From NCBI GenBank assembly GCA_024684175.1, contig JAIKXJ010000062.1, positions 1 to 21,166 on the forward strand: DNA of 21,166 bases, given 5' to 3'. Numbering within the stretch: the first letter of the stretch is position 1; every line of letters starts with the position of its first letter. The position numbers were made by a program, and so were the translations under genes. This document shows positions 1 to 7,600 of this stretch, in pieces. A model generated the notes under the pieces. It saw nothing but the letters and a program-made list of their open reading frames with translations, was not told the origin of the DNA and searched no databases. This stretch comes from Erysipelotrichaceae bacterium (GTDB lineage: Bacteria > Bacillota_I > Bacilli_A > Erysipelotrichales > Erysipelotrichaceae).

Positions 1-210
1 TCAGAACCAAACAGCACCGAGAATAAAGATGTAATAATAGAAGAAGAAAAAGCTATTAACAATAATGATAACGCTTTTGTAAAAGAAGCAGAAGTTAATA
101 GTGGGCCATCAGAAGAGAAAACAAATTCTGAAAAACAAGCAGAAGATATAAAAAAAGCAGCGGAACCAGAAAAACCAGTTTATGTAGGAAGACACTTAAA
201 AAAGAAGTAA
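1..210 (+). CDS. C-terminal fragment of an acidic, low-complexity protein (5' end outside window)
   Basis: Frame 1 is open from the first base to a TAA at 208-210, giving 69 residues of a protein that begins upstream of the window. The segment is rich in Glu, Lys, Asn and Ala with no hydrophobic stretch, and ends in a basic tail (VGRHLKKK). It reads like a disordered C-terminal tail, as seen on mobilisation, surface or secretion-associated proteins, but nothing in it identifies a family. Codon choice is strongly A/T-biased (gaa, aaa, aat, ata), unlike the ~50% GC genes further right, so it may belong to a transferred segment. That it is coding is supported only by the uninterrupted frame and amino-acid composition; the function is unknown. 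Confidence 0.5.
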   Translation, partial: SEPNSTENKDVIIEEEKAINNNDNAFVKEAEVNSGPSEEKTNSEKQAEDIKKAAEPEKPVYVGRHLKKK

Positions 211-348
211 TATTAGTTGATCTATAATTTTGTCTTGCTGATTATGTACTCTGATAGAAAAAAGTTTTATGTTCCAGTATATTTTAACAAAAATACCCTG
301 AATTCGTATTTCGCGATCAACAATCACTTACACAAACAATTAACAATC

Positions 349-376
349 TTGACAAACGTATAAAAATTATTAGAAT
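349..376 (+). promoter_or_regulatory. Sigma-A-type promoter
   Basis: A perfect -35 hexamer TTGACA (349-354) is followed after 16 bp by TAGAAT (371-376), one mismatch from the -10 consensus. Transcription would start near 383. The first structure downstream is the hairpin at 429-473, so the promoter may drive a short RNA, the lipoprotein gene at 658 through a ~275-nt leader, or both. Confidence 0.65.
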
Positions 377-428
377 GAAAAACGTGAATTCTGTTCCTTA
401 TCCCAATTCAGGGCAAGTTCACATCCCG

Positions 429-486
429 GCAAGTGTATTTACCCAAACAGAGTCTTCTCTGTTATACACTTGCTATTTTATTTTTA
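429..486 (+). terminator. Bulged hairpin with U-rich tail (attenuator or small-RNA terminator)
   Basis: GCAAGTGTAT (429-438) pairs perfectly with ATACACTTGC (464-473). Inside it AACAGAG (446-452) pairs with CTCTGTT (457-463) around a 4-nt loop, leaving a 7-nt bulge on the 5' side. The stem is followed at once by the T-rich run TATTTTATTTTTA. With the promoter at 349-376 this would end a transcript of roughly 100 nt. It could be a small RNA, or an attenuator in the leader of the lipoprotein gene. Confidence 0.5.
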
Positions 487-657
487 GGGAGATCAAAGTG
501 AATGCAGTTCATGAGAAAAAAACTGAGTAAAACAATTTAAATAAATCAAAACAATAAAGAAAGCGGAAATAAAAACAACAAAAAAGACGGCACCTTTAAG
601 CACCAAAAACACGAAAAAAACAAAGAAGATTATCGAATTGAGATTAAGAGGAACGAT

Positions 658-1290
658 ATGTACAAACTGATCAAAATGATGCCGCTGCTTCTGTGCCTGT
701 TTCTGGCATCCTGCGGCGGTCAAAACAGTGGGAATGAAGATCTTTCCGGATCCAAGGGATCGTTTCCCGAAGAACTGGCCGGGATGTCGGATGTGTTCAC
801 CCATGTTTTTACCGGAGACGATTTTGTTTTGACGGTACCCGATGATTACTGGATCATACCGGGCAATACCTGGACGGGAATGGTCTATACGGTCAATGAT
901 GATGTGAAAGATTATATCAAGAAGGTATCTCCGTTTGGAAACGACGATATCACCCAAGGCAGCAATTACTTCGTTTGGAGCATAAGCGAACATAACGACC
1001 ACGGTATGAACGCCGAAAGCGTTTTTGATGAGCTGCACGATGAAGAAGATCCGCGGTCACGGGGATTTACGGTAACGCCCGAACACCTTTCCCAGCCTGT
1101 CTATGTGATCATAAACGATCTTTCGGGACTGGCTGCGGACGATCTGGATTCGGGCTGTTTCAAGACGGTATCGTTCTATCTGGATGAACCGGACGGCAAT
1201 GTCTTTGCGGTGGGCGGTTATGTCGTCGATCAGGAGATGGAAGAGGTCTTTCTTGACGTGATCGGGTCACTGGAATATCGGGATCGATGA
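658..1290 (+). CDS. Putative lipoprotein of unknown function
   Basis: This 210-residue protein has a clear type II signal peptide: a basic start (MYKLIK), a hydrophobic core and the lipobox LAS-C with Cys19 as the lipidated residue. A Gly/Ser/Asn/Asp-rich linker (about 20-35) leads into the mature domain, which is acidic and rich in aromatic residues. The mature part should therefore be anchored on the outer face of the cytoplasmic membrane. The start is supported by AGAGGA five bases upstream. The gene is monocistronic, with its own terminator at 1307-1337. I recognise no domain; the alternating hydrophobic/polar pattern suggests a beta-rich extracellular domain, but that is an impression. 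Codon use matches the higher-GC genes to the right and not the fragment at 1-210. Confidence 0.85.
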   Translation: MYKLIKMMPLLLCLFLASCGGQNSGNEDLSGSKGSFPEELAGMSDVFTHVFTGDDFVLTVPDDYWIIPGNTWTGMVYTVNDDVKDYIKKVSPFGNDDITQGSNYFVWSISEHNDHGMNAESVFDELHDEEDPRSRGFTVTPEHLSQPVYVIINDLSGLAADDLDSGCFKTVSFYLDEPDGNVFAVGGYVVDQEMEEVFLDVIGSLEYRDR

Positions 1291-1306
1291 TGTGACGTCA
1301 CTGTCG

Positions 1307-1337
1307 TGCCGACATTGATATGTCCGGCAGGTTTTTT
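1307..1337 (+). terminator. Rho-independent terminator of the lipoprotein gene
   Basis: TGCCGACAT (1307-1315) pairs with ATGTCCGGCA (1320-1329) with a single-base bulge. It is followed by GG and six Ts (1332-1337), 17 bases after the lipoprotein stop codon. Confidence 0.7.
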
Positions 1338-1380
1338 GTAAGAGCGGAATGTTATCATCGGAACATAGGGAGGGATCTTG

Positions 1381-1554
1381 ATGTTTCGTGTGATCTTGTT
1401 TGTCAGCGCATCGGTATCGATCGGCTATGTCTTATACAGGATCTTCTACTGGCGGCAGATGCATGCCCTGGTGGATCTTGAAAACGGCGTGCTGGATGCG
1501 CCGCATATCCTTCTGATCCTGGGGATCGTGGGCTTTCTTCTCAGTTTTCTGTGA
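1381..1554 (+). CDS. Small two-helix membrane protein (57 aa)
   Basis: An ATG at 1381 follows a strong AGGGAGG box with good spacing and opens a 57-codon frame ending in TGA at 1552-1554. The product has a hydrophobic N-terminal helix (about residues 4-19), a short basic/aromatic and acidic middle (YRIFYWRQ, then VDLENGVLD) and a second hydrophobic helix (about 43-57) reaching the last residue. This predicts a hairpin-like inner-membrane peptide. It lies between two terminators, with a possible extended -10 (TGTTATCAT, 1350-1358) just upstream, so it is probably its own transcription unit. The function is unknown. The strong ribosome binding site, membrane topology and flanking terminators support a real gene. 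Confidence 0.7.
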   Translation: MFRVILFVSASVSIGYVLYRIFYWRQMHALVDLENGVLDAPHILLILGIVGFLLSFL

Positions 1555-1559
1555 ATACA

Positions 1560-1592
1560 AAAACGCAAGTCTCTCTTGAGGACTTGCGTTTT
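1560..1592. terminator. Bidirectional terminator between convergent genes
   Basis: AAAACGCAAGTC (1560-1571) and GACTTGCGTTTT (1581-1592) form a perfect 12-bp stem around a 9-nt loop. A-tracts on the left and T-tracts on the right let it serve the small membrane protein (plus) and the gene at 1596-2048 (minus). Confidence 0.85.
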
Positions 1593-1595
1593 CAT

Positions 1596-2048
1596 TCATA
1601 CTCTGTCTTTGACGATCTCGATCAGTTTCTTGTCCGGAAGGATCTTTCCTTTGACTTCTTCATAACATAGACAGGCATGGACCTCTTCGACCGATGCCTG
1701 ATGGTCTCTGAGGATCCCGTTGATCTCTTCGATATTCAGTGCCGAATATGCATCTCCTTCCCGATGCAGGAAGAGGATGTTGCCGTTGATCAGTACGTCT
1801 TTTCCTTCTGTGTCTTTCGCGATGAAGTTGGGATCGAGATTGAGGCAGTAGTCGTCGGTATTGATGAAGACGGCGATGCCTTTTTCTTTCAGACCGGGGA
1901 AGATCCAGTCGGCAGAGCCGTAGGGGCCCATGACTTCATGACGCATGAAGTTATCGATGTTTTCTTTTTCCTGAGGAAAGATTCGGATGCGCCAGTAACG
2001 TTCCGTATAGCCGGCGGTCAGGACCAGCGAATATCTTTTTTCGTCCAT
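1596..2048 (-). CDS. Hypothetical soluble protein (150 aa)
   Basis: The frame reads leftward from an ATG at 2048 to TGA at 1596-1598 and gives a 150-residue soluble protein beginning MDEKRYSLVLTAGY. The frame stays open further upstream (to 2186), but that extension overlaps the Shango ribosome binding site and start, so I reject it. A TATAAT lies eight bases before this ATG on the minus strand, which would make the transcript nearly leaderless; no normally spaced Shine-Dalgarno is visible. The middle (about residues 65-115: an FIN segment, then LDPNF, a DVLINGNILF strand and an LNIEEI helix start) faintly recalls DUF3846-like proteins, but I would not assign it. It is divergent from the Shango operon and shares its upstream region, so a link is possible but unproven. 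Confidence 0.6.
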   Translation of the reverse strand: MDEKRYSLVLTAGYTERYWRIRIFPQEKENIDNFMRHEVMGPYGSADWIFPGLKEKGIAVFINTDDYCLNLDPNFIAKDTEGKDVLINGNILFLHREGDAYSALNIEEINGILRDHQASVEEVHACLCYEEVKGKILPDKKLIEIVKDRV

Positions 2049-2173
2049 AATCAAATTATAAGCAAAAGAGAAAAGAACTTCATGTCTCCTTGAAGATTTC
2101 GCTATAAAAATGCGTTTGCTTGAATTAAAATAAAGGTATATCACATGGATACCGAATAACAGGAGGATCGCCG
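2049..2173. promoter_or_regulatory. Divergent promoter region between the minus-strand gene and the Shango operon
   Basis: This 125-bp AT-rich gap must hold promoters in both directions. On the minus strand TATAAT sits next to the start of the leftward gene. On the plus strand TTGCTT (2116-2121) and TATCAC (2139-2144) are 17 bp apart, a weak candidate for the Shango promoter. AGGAGG (2161-2166) is the Shango ribosome binding site. No clear operator is visible. Confidence 0.4.
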
Positions 2174-4003
2174 TTGGAACTCTCACAGCTGAGCACCTAT
2201 GCTTTGGAAAAACACCGGATCCGGGAACTGCACAAGTGGGCGGACTTCCCGGGTTTTTCCGTTCTCTGCCATCCGCGGACGGAAAAATGGCTGGCTTTGT
2301 TGATGCGGCAGTATGACGAACAGACCGGTGAGATCCGGGAGTTCTGTGACTTGAAATGCGGAAGAGAGGTCTTATCGAAAGATCATGAGATCTGTCTGGG
2401 TCTGCCGTTCCGCATGAAGGGGGGACGCTGGATCGGCATCAGCTTCGATGAAACGGCAAACGAACAGGTCATCTATAAGCTGTTTGATGAGGCGGTCCGC
2501 AAAGAAGAAGCCTATGGCTATACGGTCGTTCTTTCTTCTCTGACGAAGGAAGACGAGCGGCAGCATCGGGAGACTGCCCTTCCTTTCGGAACAAGCTCCT
2601 ATAAGACGGAGCGGGAAAGTGTCCCGGATAGGCTCTTTCAGATGCGCAAACTTTACCGTTATACGGCCATGAGTTCCAAGCAGCGGGCGGAGTGTTTCTA
2701 TAAGCAGGCGCTGTTCATGAAAGATTACGAAGACGAGTATCCCTGGGAAGGGGACTTTCAGTCATATTTCCCGGTCTACCAGGATCTGAATACGAAGCAA
2801 CTGCGGGCTTATTTTTCCTGGCGCACGCATCTGCGCAAAGGGGAATATATGGCCGTTCCGGCGTCTGCCGCCTATATCTATATCTATGAACTGCTCAACG
2901 GGATCGGAGCATCTTCCTCAGAAGACGTCATAGCCAAGATCAAGACTTTTGAAAAAGACTACCTTGACAGCGGGATCGGCGATCCCAAAATGCGGGTAAA
3001 CCTGCACAGGTGGATCCTGGAATATGCCGTGCTGGAAGGCCTGCCAAACGAAACGGCCCGAAGGATCGCGGATGAGGAGATGATGAAACGCGACAGGATG
3101 ATCGCTATCCTGAAGGATCCCGAAACAAAGACGGACGAAGAGGTCTTTGAAGCCCTGTCACATCTGAGCCGGCGGAAGCTGGAGAAGTCACCGGCTGTGA
3201 AAAACGATCCGGAAAGAGGAAGACGTTTGTTTGCGAACGCCTGGCGCAAGGCGTGTGAATGCAAGGTCGATGGTGTCGATCTGTTCACCCTGTGTTTCGG
3301 TGAGATCCGTTCCTATCCCTGGTATCCGCTGTCCAATGCGGTCTATCATAAAAAGGGTGAGATCGAAGATCTCGATTATGTCCTGAACGAATGCCGCTCG
3401 TATCACTGCCGTTACGGCATCTGGCATATGGAATCTTACGAAGCTCCTTATGCCGATAAGAAAAAGCTGCAGGACTTTCTCAAGAGATGCGATGCCCTGT
3501 TCCGTTCCTATCTGAAAACGGGACAGGCACTCAAGAGCGATGAAGAAGATGCGTGGGCCGATCCGTTTATCCTGTCGGCAATGAAAGAAGACCGCAGACT
3601 CCAAGCCGAAGCTTCTCTTGCGAAGGTCAGCATCGATCTGTCGGGACTGCGCAAGATCAGAGAGGATGCGGAAGCGACGAAAGAGAGTTTATTGATCGGC
3701 GAAGAAGAGGAAGGATATGAAGATGAAGTTCCGGTCCAAGAGGAACAGGCTTGGGAAACAGCGGACCTTCCTTTGGATCCGCTGCAGGTCAGGATCTTGC
3801 GTGCTCTATTGAAGAAAGAAGATGTATCGAAGATCGTCACGGAACAACATCTCATGGCCTCCGTACTGGCCGACGGGATCAATGAGGCGCTGTTCGATGT
3901 ATTCGGCGATACCGTGCTTCTCTGTGAAGACGATAAACTGATGATCGCAGAAGATTATCTGGAGGAATTGAAGGAATATCTCGGAGGGTTTGACGATGAG
4001 TGA
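2174..4003 (+). CDS. sngA: Shango SngA-like TerB-N/TerB-C protein with N-terminal YjbR-like domain
   Basis: This 609-residue protein starts at TTG 2174, seven bases after a consensus AGGAGG. Three parts can be seen. Residues ~15-120 resemble the MmcQ/YjbR fold (HPRTEKWLALLM, an FCDLKCG strand, then PFRMKGGRWIGISFD and a closing helix). Residues ~155-370 match the TerB-N pattern (FYKQALFMKDYED, YFSWRTHLRKGEY, AYIYIYELLNGIG). After a helical, charged middle and an acidic linker (~510-531), residues ~532-609 match TerB-C (DGINEALFDVFGDTVL). It is the first gene of a three-gene unit and its stop overlaps the ATPase start by 8 nt. TerB protein, DUF2791 ATPase and helicase together are the Shango anti-phage set. 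The role of the TerB subunit is not established; scaffold or sensor is my guess. The YjbR-like assignment is by eye. Confidence 0.8.
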   Translation: MELSQLSTYALEKHRIRELHKWADFPGFSVLCHPRTEKWLALLMRQYDEQTGEIREFCDLKCGREVLSKDHEICLGLPFRMKGGRWIGISFDETANEQVIYKLFDEAVRKEEAYGYTVVLSSLTKEDERQHRETALPFGTSSYKTERESVPDRLFQMRKLYRYTAMSSKQRAECFYKQALFMKDYEDEYPWEGDFQSYFPVYQDLNTKQLRAYFSWRTHLRKGEYMAVPASAAYIYIYELLNGIGASSSEDVIAKIKTFEKDYLDSGIGDPKMRVNLHRWILEYAVLEGLPNETARRIADEEMMKRDRMIAILKDPETKTDEEVFEALSHLSRRKLEKSPAVKNDPERGRRLFANAWRKACECKVDGVDLFTLCFGEIRSYPWYPLSNAVYHKKGEIEDLDYVLNECRSYHCRYGIWHMESYEAPYADKKKLQDFLKRCDALFRSYLKTGQALKSDEEDAWADPFILSAMKEDRRLQAEASLAKVSIDLSGLRKIREDAEATKESLLIGEEEEGYEDEVPVQEEQAWETADLPLDPLQVRILRALLKKEDVSKIVTEQHLMASVLADGINEALFDVFGDTVLLCEDDKLMIAEDYLEELKEYLGGFDDE

Positions 4004-5324
4004 ACATAGAAAAGTGCCGAAACGGATCGCCCAGACCGTATTGAATTCATTGAAAGGCGGTGTCGTTCCGCGCATCGGTCTGCCGTATATCGCAGTCGGC
4101 CGCAAGAACGAGATCGAAGCTTTATTGCACGACGTGGACATCATCAGCGAGGGCGGTGCGTCTTTCCGTTTCATCGTGGGACGTTACGGCAGCGGCAAGA
4201 GTTTTCTCTTGCAGACGATACGCAATTATGTGATGGACCGCGGCTTCATCGTTGCCGATGCCGATCTGTCTCCGGAACGTCGTCTGCAGGGCACAAGAGG
4301 CCAAGGCCTGGCAACGTACCGCGAACTGATCTCCAATCTTTCGACGAAGACCAGACCTGAAGGCGGCGCCTTGTCTTTGATCCTGGACCGCTGGATCAAT
4401 GCCGTTCAGAATGAAACAAGGCAGCAGACCGGTCTTTCCTTTAATGACCCCGAACTGAACAAAGCGACCGAACGAAAGATCTTTGAAGTCACTTCCTCGA
4501 TCTCGGAGATGGTCCACGGTTTTGAATTCGGCAAGCTCTTAGCGGCATATTACAGGGCCTATGTCAACGGGGAAGATGAGACCAAGGCAAAGGTCCTGCG
4601 CTGGTTCCGCGGAGAATACAATCTGAAAAGCGAAGCCAGGGAAGAGCTGGGCGTCAACATGATCATCACCGACGACGACTGGTATGACTATCTGAAACTG
4701 TTTGCCGTCTTTTTCCGGATGGCAGGCTATGCGGGCATGATGATCATGATCGATGAACTGGTCAACATCTACAAAGTGCCCAATTCCGTCACGAGACAAT
4801 ATAACTATGAAAAGATCCTGACGATGTATAACGACACCCTGCAGGGAAAGGCGCGGTACCTGGGCATCCTGATGGGCTGCACCCCGCAGGCTCTGGAAGA
4901 CAAGCGAAGAGGCATATACGGTTATGAAGCTCTTCGTTCGAGACTTTCCGAAGGCCGCTTCTCGAGACCCGGGGCAAGAGATCTTCTGGCACCGGTGATC
5001 CGCCTGGAAGCACTGAGCGGCGAAGAGATGCTGGTGCTGTGCGAGAAGCTCGCCGATATGCATGCCGGGCTTTACGAATATGAAAGAAAACTTACGGTCG
5101 ACGATCTGGCGGGATTCATCAGGATCGAATATTCGCGCATCGGTGCCGATCAAAACATCACACCCAGAGAAGTGATCCGCGACTTCATCGAGATCCTCGA
5201 CCTGCTCTACCAGCATCCCGAAATGAACATCAATGCCCTGCTGGAATCGGAGGAGTTCACTTACGCCAAGTCGCAGGCCGTTTCCGATGCGGCGGACGAA
5301 TTGTATGCGGAGTTCACGGTATGA
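3996..5324 (+). CDS. sngB: Shango SngB-like P-loop ATPase (DUF2791/BrxD family)
   Basis: This 442-residue ATPase is best started at ATG 3996, seven bases after GGAGGG; a TTG at 3990 would lie too close to that box. Walker A is GRYGSGKS (62-69) and Walker B is MMIMIDE (248-254, Asp253-Glu254). The segment GRFSRPGARDLLAPVIRLEAL (from about 320) is typical of the DUF2791 family, which includes BrxD of type 2 BREX systems. The N-terminus (IGLPYIAVGRKNEI) also fits. The protein should be a cytoplasmic AAA-like ATPase that works with the helicase encoded next door. Overlaps with both neighbours (8 nt with sngA, 4 nt with sngC) show translational coupling and a fixed stoichiometry. The catalytic motifs look intact. 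Calling it SngB rests on the three-gene context; by sequence alone it is BrxD-like. Confidence 0.87.
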   Translation: MSEHRKVPKRIAQTVLNSLKGGVVPRIGLPYIAVGRKNEIEALLHDVDIISEGGASFRFIVGRYGSGKSFLLQTIRNYVMDRGFIVADADLSPERRLQGTRGQGLATYRELISNLSTKTRPEGGALSLILDRWINAVQNETRQQTGLSFNDPELNKATERKIFEVTSSISEMVHGFEFGKLLAAYYRAYVNGEDETKAKVLRWFRGEYNLKSEAREELGVNMIITDDDWYDYLKLFAVFFRMAGYAGMMIMIDELVNIYKVPNSVTRQYNYEKILTMYNDTLQGKARYLGILMGCTPQALEDKRRGIYGYEALRSRLSEGRFSRPGARDLLAPVIRLEALSGEEMLVLCEKLADMHAGLYEYERKLTVDDLAGFIRIEYSRIGADQNITPREVIRDFIEILDLLYQHPEMNINALLESEEFTYAKSQAVSDAADELYAEFTV

Positions 5325-7558
5325 ATGTTTTTGAGCGTTACGCACCCTTCATTCAGGACTACATCTACCGCTCCGGCTGGCAGACTTTAAGGGCGGTGCA
5401 GAACGCGGCCGGCACTGCGATCTTTGACAGCGACGACCACGTCCTTTTGTGTGCTTCGACGGCATCGGGGAAGACGGAAGCCGCTTTCTTTCCCATACTG
5501 ACGCTTCTGGAAGAAGATCCTTCCAAGACGGTCGGCGTCTTGTATATCGCGCCGCTGAAGGCTTTGATCAACGACCAGTTCGGCAGGCTCAACGAGCTTT
5601 GCGAGGAACAGGGCATCGCGGTCACCCGCTGGCACGGAGATGCCGATCAGACAAGGAAACGCAAGCTGATCAAGAAGCCTTCCGGGATCTTGCAGATCAC
5701 ACCGGAGTCACTGGAATCCTTGCTGATCAACAAACACATGGAGATCCCGGCTTTGTTTGCCGATCTGCGGTTCATCGTGATCGATGAGATCCATTCTTTA
5801 CTGCGGGCGGACCGGGGCTTGCAGACATTCTGCCTGATCGAACGCTTATGCAGGTTGGCGGGCTGCGATCCGCGCAGGATCGGTCTGTCGGCGACGATCG
5901 GCGATCCGCAGCTTGCCGGACAGTTCCTGGCTTCCGGAACCAGCCGCAAGACATCGATCCCGAAATTCGACGGCGGCAAGGAAGTCTGGCGGCTGTCGAT
6001 GGAACATTTCTACAATTCCGATCCGCAGGCCGATGAGGGAAGAAGTGTCGAGACAGCTCTTTCCATGACCGAAGAGACGGATGAAAAGGCACCGTATGCG
6101 GCAGATCCGGGCTTGGCTTATATCTTTGAACATTCCAAGGGACGCAAGTGCCTGATCTTTACCAATTCCAGGGAGGAGTGCGAAGCGGTCTGTCAGAATC
6201 TGCGGCAGTATTGCGAAGCCAATCATGAACCGGACCGTTTCCTGATCCACCATGGCAATCTGTCGGCATCTTATCGAGAGTCGGCAGAGATGGATATGAA
6301 GGATGACGATTCTCTGATGTCGGTCTGTGCCACGGCGACTTTGGAACTGGGCATCGATATCGGCAGGCTCGAGCGGGCGTTTCAGATCGATGCACCGTTC
6401 ACGGTCTCCGGTTTCCTGCAGCGGATGGGCAGGACCGGCCGGAGAGGCGATCCCAGCGAGATGTGGTTCGTGATGAGAGAAGATCATCAGGAGGCCAGAG
6501 CGATGCTTCCGGATGCGATCCCCTGGTATCTGATCCAGGGCATTGCGCTGGTGCAACTTTATATCGAGGAGCGTTTCGTGGAACCGCCGCGTCTGGACCG
6601 GCTCCCGTATTCGCTCTTGTATCATCAGACGATGTCCACTTTGGCTTCCCATGGCGAGATGACACCGGCCGAGCTGGCTTCCCGAGTTCTGAGCCTGAGC
6701 TGTTTCCATCGGATCTCCAAGGAGGATCTGCGCATCCTGCTTCGTCATCTTCTGCAGATCAGGCACATCGCCAGAACGGAAAACGGCGGTCTGATCCTGG
6801 ATCTTCCGGGAGAAAGGATCGTCAATAACTACAAGTTCTATGCGGTCTTTCAGGAGAACGTCGAATATACGGTGCGTTCGGGCTCCGAACAGCTGGGCAC
6901 CATCGTCAAACCGCCGCCCGTCGGCGACAAGATCGCGATCGCCGGACGCGTCTGGGTGGTGGAAGAAGTCGATCACAAGCGAAGAGAACTCTTCTGTACG
7001 CTGGTGAAGGGGAACATTCCGGCGTATTTCGGTGACTGTGCCGGTGACATCCATACGCGCATCCTGGAGAGGATGTACCAGGTCCTTTCGGAAGAGAAAC
7101 AGTATCCGTATCTGCTTTCCCATGCGGTCTGCCGTCTGGCGGATGCACGGGAAACGTTTGCCAGGTCGCGGATGGCGGAGCGTCCGCTGGTGAATCTGGG
7201 CGGCAAGATGTGGGCACTTTTCCCCTGGCTGGGTTCCTATGCCTTCTTGGCGCTGGAGCGTTTTCTGAAACTGCGCTGCGGCAAGACTTTGGGCTTGAGA
7301 GGTCTGCAGTCTTCAAGGCCGTATTACATGCAGTTCACGATGGAAGCCGAGGAGGAACAGTTCTATCGGACCGTATGCGAGGAAGCGAAGGCGGACTTCG
7401 ATGCGTTGGAACTCGTCTACGAAAATGAAGTGCCGGTCTTTGAGAAGTACGATGAGTATGTACCGGAAGAGCTGGTCCGGAAAGGATTCGCCTACGGTGT
7501 CCTGGAGATCGATACGATGAAAAAGCGTATCGGCAGCTGGGAAAAGTTCCTGAAATGA
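5321..7558 (+). CDS. sngC: Shango SngC-like DEAD/DEAH-box helicase (Lhr/BrxHI-like)
   Basis: This 745-residue superfamily 2 helicase begins at an ATGA overlap with the ATPase stop. Helicase motifs in order: I ASTASGKT (45-52), Ia APLKALINDQ (77-86), II DEIH (155-158), III SAT (190-192), IV CLIFTNSREE (277-286), V ATLELGIDIG (339-348) and VI QRMGRTGRRG (367-376). The C-terminal ~370 residues resemble the winged-helix and accessory region of Lhr-like enzymes such as BrxHI. It should unwind or translocate on nucleic acid with ATP. As the last gene of a TerB/DUF2791/helicase operon it completes the Shango gene set. All helicase motifs appear functional, with no frameshift. A terminator follows immediately at 7559. 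Confidence 0.9.
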   Translation: MNVFERYAPFIQDYIYRSGWQTLRAVQNAAGTAIFDSDDHVLLCASTASGKTEAAFFPILTLLEEDPSKTVGVLYIAPLKALINDQFGRLNELCEEQGIAVTRWHGDADQTRKRKLIKKPSGILQITPESLESLLINKHMEIPALFADLRFIVIDEIHSLLRADRGLQTFCLIERLCRLAGCDPRRIGLSATIGDPQLAGQFLASGTSRKTSIPKFDGGKEVWRLSMEHFYNSDPQADEGRSVETALSMTEETDEKAPYAADPGLAYIFEHSKGRKCLIFTNSREECEAVCQNLRQYCEANHEPDRFLIHHGNLSASYRESAEMDMKDDDSLMSVCATATLELGIDIGRLERAFQIDAPFTVSGFLQRMGRTGRRGDPSEMWFVMREDHQEARAMLPDAIPWYLIQGIALVQLYIEERFVEPPRLDRLPYSLLYHQTMSTLASHGEMTPAELASRVLSLSCFHRISKEDLRILLRHLLQIRHIARTENGGLILDLPGERIVNNYKFYAVFQENVEYTVRSGSEQLGTIVKPPPVGDKIAIAGRVWVVEEVDHKRRELFCTLVKGNIPAYFGDCAGDIHTRILERMYQVLSEEKQYPYLLSHAVCRLADARETFARSRMAERPLVNLGGKMWALFPWLGSYAFLALERFLKLRCGKTLGLRGLQSSRPYYMQFTMEAEEEQFYRTVCEEAKADFDALELVYENEVPVFEKYDEYVPEELVRKGFAYGVLEIDTMKKRIGSWEKFLK

Positions 7559-7587
7559 AACGTTATGGAAGACCATAGCGTTTTTTC
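7559..7587 (+). terminator. Terminator of the Shango operon
   Basis: AACGTTATGG (7559-7568) pairs with CCATAGCGTT (7573-7582, one G-U pair) around a 4-nt loop and is followed by a T-run. It starts directly after the sngC stop codon. Confidence 0.8.
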
Positions 7588-7600
7588 TTTGCAGGAAAGA

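Larger units (their letters stand above)
211..657. other. AT-rich gene-poor intergenic stretch
   Basis: There is no convincing gene in these 447 bases. The stretch holds a good sigma-A-type promoter (349-376), a hairpin with a U-rich tail (429-486), and an A-rich, T-poor tract (about 515-650) just before the lipoprotein gene. Very short start-stop frames occur (502-540 encoding a basic 12-residue peptide behind a weak AGGGAG; 498-530 encoding 10 residues from GTG), but neither has enough support to be called a gene. Confidence 0.5.

Noticed and set aside
244..363. 39-codon plus-strand frame starting ATG at 244.
   Set aside because: It has no ribosome binding site, overlaps the promoter at 349-376, and its composition is what AT-rich DNA gives by chance.
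502..657. The frame of the lipoprotein extends upstream to 541 with a K/N-rich sequence, and a 12-codon frame precedes it in the same phase.
   Set aside because: A stop at 538-540 separates them, and the lipoprotein start at 658 has both a ribosome binding site and a proper signal peptide. The A-rich tract is probably untranslated leader.
493..1038. Minus-strand frame with a very hydrophobic C-terminus.
   Set aside because: The hydrophobic run comes from the A-rich tract read backwards. The plus-strand lipoprotein explains the region.
2049..2186. N-terminal extension of the minus-strand gene (46 extra residues with a hydrophobic start).
   Set aside because: It would overlap the Shango ribosome binding site and start, has no ribosome binding site of its own, and leaves no room for divergent promoters.
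4539..5345. Minus-strand open frame of 268 codons opposite the Shango ATPase.
   Set aside because: It is a shadow frame. The plus strand carries Walker A, Walker B and DUF2791 features with coupled start and stop codons.
5846..7123. Long minus-strand open frame of 425 codons opposite the helicase gene.
   Set aside because: It is a shadow of the helicase coding sequence: the plus frame has all seven helicase motifs, while the minus product is low-complexity and unrelated to any family.
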